Below, piece after piece: positions 60,921 through 64,000 of a stretch of 64,000 nucleotides of DNA. How positions within the stretch are numbered: position 1 is the stretch's first letter; every line of letters starts with the position of its first letter. The notes under the pieces are model-generated. The model was not told the origin of the DNA, made no database searches, and was given only the letters and a program-made list of their open reading frames with translations. This DNA is from Misgurnus anguillicaudatus (lineage: Eukaryota > Chordata > Actinopteri > Cypriniformes > Cobitidae): positions 13,374,001 to 13,438,000 of the forward strand of contig NC_073358.2 in assembly GCF_027580225.2 (NCBI RefSeq). The letters are read 5' to 3'. A program made the translations under genes and the position numbers.

Positions 60921-62954
60921 TAGCTGCAAGCAGCGATACCGGGGTCAAGCCAAACATGGCAAAAAATGATTCATACGTGATGACTGTCATGATTTAAGAT
61001 CTAAGTTTGCATTAGTTTTATGAAAAAAAAGCACTTTTTTCGTATCTTGAGACCACTAGGTGGCGCTGTGCCGAAACAATAGATGGTGCCTCAGGTCATG
61101 ACTGTGATGACACATACCAAATTTAGTGTAAATACGATAAACCGATATGGAGATATAGCCTTAAATGACTTGACCACTAGGAGGCACTGACCAAACAATA
61201 AATTGTGACTCAGGTCTTGGTTGTGATGACACCCACCAAATTTGGTGTAAATACGATAAAGACATGCAGAGATATAGCTTCAAATCTCTTGACCACTAGG
61301 GGGCGCCAAAAAGTTTACAAGTCCTCCCAAAACATGTTGCTGATGAACCATACCAAGTTTCATAACAATACCCAATTGCGTTTCTGAAATACCTGAACTT
61401 AAAGAAAAAATTCAAAATGGCCGACACACAAAATGGCCGACCAAAAACCATTTGGTATCGTTTGACTCGGTATGCCTCAAGAAATCTAACAAGACCACTC
61501 TCATAATTTTACATTCAAGTTTGCAGTAGTTATAAGCAAAAATAGACATTTTTTATATCTCGTGACCAGTAGGGGGCAGTGTGACGAAATGTTGCATGCA
61601 CCCTCAGGTCATCACTGTTATGACATATACCAAGTCTCATATTAATACGCAAACGTTTTGCGAAGATACAGGCTCAAACACATTTTGGCGTGCTCGCCCT
61701 CGCATTCTTTGATGCGTTATACGACAACGGATAGGTCTACCGAAAAGCTTTTGATAACTTTTTGTCTGGAGTGTCTCTAGATGATGCATACCAAAAATCA
61801 AGCCAATCACACGAGCGCTCTAGGAGGAGTTCGAAAAAGTAGGTGTTCAATTCAATTCAAAATGGCTGACAGGAAGTAGGTTTGACTCAGACATATTTGG
61901 TACAGTCGGACTCAGCATCAGCCAAGAAATCAATAGAGTGAAGTCTTATGTCATAGTGGCAATTTAATCAAATGATATAAAGATTTAAAACAATTTATTT
62001 ACATATCCTGACCACTAGGTGGCGCTGTCCTAAAGATTTATAGGTGCGCTCAGAACATGTAACTGATGAACCATGCCAAATTTTGTAGCGATACGCCATT
62101 CTGTTTGTGAAATACTGAACTTAATGAGAAAATTCAAAATGGCCGACACCCAAAATGGCCGACCGAAAACCGTTTGGTATCGTTTGACTCGGCATGCCTC
62201 AAGGAATCTAACAAGACCACCTTCATGATTTTAGACTCAAGTTTGAAGTAGTTATAAGCAAAAATAAGCATTTTTTGAATTTCGTGACCACTAGGTGGCG
62301 CTGTGACGAAACGTTGCAGGCACCCTCAGGTCATGACTGTAATGACATATACCAAGTTTCGTGTCGATACAATAAAGTTTTGCGAAGATACGGCCTCACG
62401 TCCGTTTTGGCGTGCTCGCCGCCATATATATTGTCAATTTATACGAGAACGCATTGGTCTATCAAAAAGCTTTTGATAACTTTTTGTCTTGGGTGTCTCT
62501 AGATGCTACATACCAAAGGACATGCAAATCGGACGGACGGTCTAGGAGGAGTTCGAAAAAGTAGGTTTTACGATAAATTCAAAATGGCGGAACGATGTGC
62601 ATGACAGAAATGACATCAATGTGTGCAATTGAATCATCATGAGCAAAGGATTCAGAGGAAACAAGAATTTAGTTTCTAGGACTCACGGGTCAGAAGTTAT
62701 GAGCATGAACATAAGTGGATTTTTGGACTGTTGGTGGCGCTAGAGGGTTTGAGTCAGACACACCAATGTTGCTATAGTAACTTCTGAGACTGTCCTCTAC
62801 ATGTGTGCCAAATTTCATAACTTTCCTATGTACGGTTCTATGGGCTGCCATTGACTTCAATGGCGGAAGAACAAGAAGATGAATAATAATAATAATAAGA
62901 AAACTAACAATAACAATAGGGTTCTACGCCCCTTCGGGGCTTGACCCCTAAATA
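60921..62954 (+). mobile_element. Array unit 5 (2034 bp) with complete right terminus
   Basis: Two subrepeats and six motifs (one with GGAGGC near 61170). After the (AAT)n it ends GCCCCTTCGGGGCTTGACCC like unit 3, and is followed at once by the next unit start. Confidence 0.85.
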
Positions 62955-64000
62955 TAGCTGCAAGCAGCGATACCGGGGTCAAGCCAAAAAGGGCACAGAA
63001 GAAGGTAAACTTGAGTCCGGATGAGCAGTTTAAAAAACCTAGCAAAACCTCCTAATTTCAGACAAATTAATATAACAGTAATCAGCAAAAAAGCTGTGTT
63101 CTTATTCAGTGAAATCTCTCCCTCACGTCTTGAGGAGCATTGACAACTAGAACACTGAAGGAAATGTGAGTGGTGCTTGCAGTGGTAATACTCAGCTCAC
63201 AAAATGTTACTGTGGTGTTAATGAGTCGAAAGAGCCCACCCCCATGTCTCTACGCTGTTCTGATGAAGAGATATAGCTCTTGCAAAAACAGTTGATAAGG
63301 TATTCTCATTGGTTGCTAGACAGTAAATTGACATCCACCAGTGATTATAATCCAAGCCATGAAATGAATAATCCATGATGACTTATGGTTTTAGATGTGT
63401 TTGTTGCAGTAGTTTTAGGCAAAAATTACCATATTCTATCTCAAAACCACTAGGTGGCGCTGTGACAAAATTGTGCATGCAACTTCAGGTCATGATTACG
63501 TTACATCGAGCTAGTTTTATGACTATACACTTTAGTTTAGTGAAGAAACAGTTGTATGACCATAGGGCTGGCTTGATATCACAGGTTTTGTTCAATTATA
63601 ACGCCAACTAATGGTGCAAGCAAGCAATTTTTTTTGTGTAGCCTCAGACTGTGGTCATACATCAGCGTATCAAATCTGGTGAAAAAATCTCTTTTCGTTG
63701 CGAAGTTATAACCATTTATGTGTAAAAAATACAAAATTTAAAGGTAATTTTTCGTTTTTTGCATTTTTCGGCCATTTCTGATGAAAATTTTAATATAACG
63801 TCAATAGAACTTTTTGTTCAGAAGGTAAGGTTAGTTTCTTCCTATGGTGTTTTTGAGTCGATCAGAATTACGCTCACGGAGATATTCGCGCATGTTTTTT
63901 AAGCGCTATTTTGCCACACAGGGTTAACCGTAAGGCGAATCCTGGCATGTTTGGTATCGTTGGACTCGGCATCTATTCAAAACTCCAAGGAAACAAGCCC
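62955..64000 (+). mobile_element. Array unit 6, same left terminus but different interior, cut by window edge
   Basis: Starts TAGCTGCAAGCAGCGATACC and GGGGTCAAGCC, but from about 62990 the interior differs from units 1-5 (AAGGGCACAGAAGAAGG...). Family phrases return after about 63370 (CCACTAGGTGGCGCTGTG at 63450) and near 63945 (TTTGGTATCGTTGGACTC). A divergent subfamily or a rearranged copy. No gene is supported. Confidence 0.65.

Larger units (their letters stand above)
52376..63464 (+). promoter_or_regulatory. Array of about 37 CTCF-like motifs, all plus strand
   Basis: Three versions recur at fixed places in each unit: CCACTAGGTGGCGCT, CCACTAGGGGGCACT and CCAGTAGGGGGCAGT. All fit the published CTCF core CCASYAGRKGGCRS. 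By reading I count 6, 8, 7, 9 and 6 in units 1-5 and one in unit 6, a few with a single mismatch. The flanking GACC/TGACC before the core is also constant. The match is visible. That CTCF binds, or that the array insulates, is inference. Confidence 0.5.

Noticed and set aside
55819..62502. Near-identical 72-75 codon frames at 55819, 60306 and 62275 on the plus strand and 91-92 codon frames at 56225 and 60712 on the minus strand as conserved genes
   Set aside because: They recur only because the array units are copies. They span non-coding motifs, have no domain, and are broken in the sister units.
52268..62954. CRISPR-like repeat/spacer array
   Set aside because: The repeats are 119 bp to 2.3 kb long with related intervening sequence, in a vertebrate genome. 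There are no short identical repeats with unique spacers.

Overview
This is eukaryotic DNA, almost certainly from a teleost and probably a cyprinid-like fish. The evidence is two spliced vertebrate genes with good exon/intron boundaries, and a dense mix of fish-type transposons: hAT, PIF/Harbinger, TTAA-target palindromic elements, Tc1, tRNA-derived SINEs and L2/I LINEs. There is no sign of bacterial or viral gene organisation. Nearly all open reading frames in the window are chance or repeat-derived.

Two real genes lie head to head. On the minus strand, 8041-10653 holds the first four coding exons of skic3 (ttc37), the TPR scaffold of the SKI RNA-surveillance complex; the rest lies beyond the left edge. 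On the plus strand, isca1, a mitochondrial iron-sulfur assembly factor, has exon 1 at 14318-14398 and exons 2-4 at 45194-45750, separated by a 30.8 kb intron packed with transposons. The expected acceptor of isca1 exon 3 reads AT instead of AG. The nearest usable AG is 12 bases downstream and in frame, so this copy may make a protein four residues shorter or may be decaying.

The intron and flanks contain many elements whose ends and target-site duplications can be read directly. They include a 4.3 kb hAT with at least four other elements nested inside it (37055-41346), a 1.7 kb THAP/YqaJ-type element inside a skic3 intron, two copies of a roughly 830 bp inverted-repeat element carrying a THAP-like exon start on both arms, and several TTAA-flanked palindromes.

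The most striking structure is at 52268-62954: five complete head-to-tail units of 2.0-2.3 kb, then the start of a sixth, all from a family with ends built on GGGGTCAAGCC. A reverse-oriented copy lies at 728-3890 and fragments at 1-727, about 4322 and 25579-26080. The units carry roughly 37 same-strand copies of a 15-mer that fits the CTCF core consensus (CCACTAGGTGGCGCT, CCACTAGGGGGCACT or CCAGTAGGGGGCAGT), plus many AAAATGGC (YY1-like) motifs. The left copy carries the same motif on the opposite strand, so the skic3/isca1 interval is flanked by divergently oriented motif clusters. The array looks like an amplifying element that joins to its own (AAT)n tail. Whether it works as an architectural or insulator array is inference and needs binding data.
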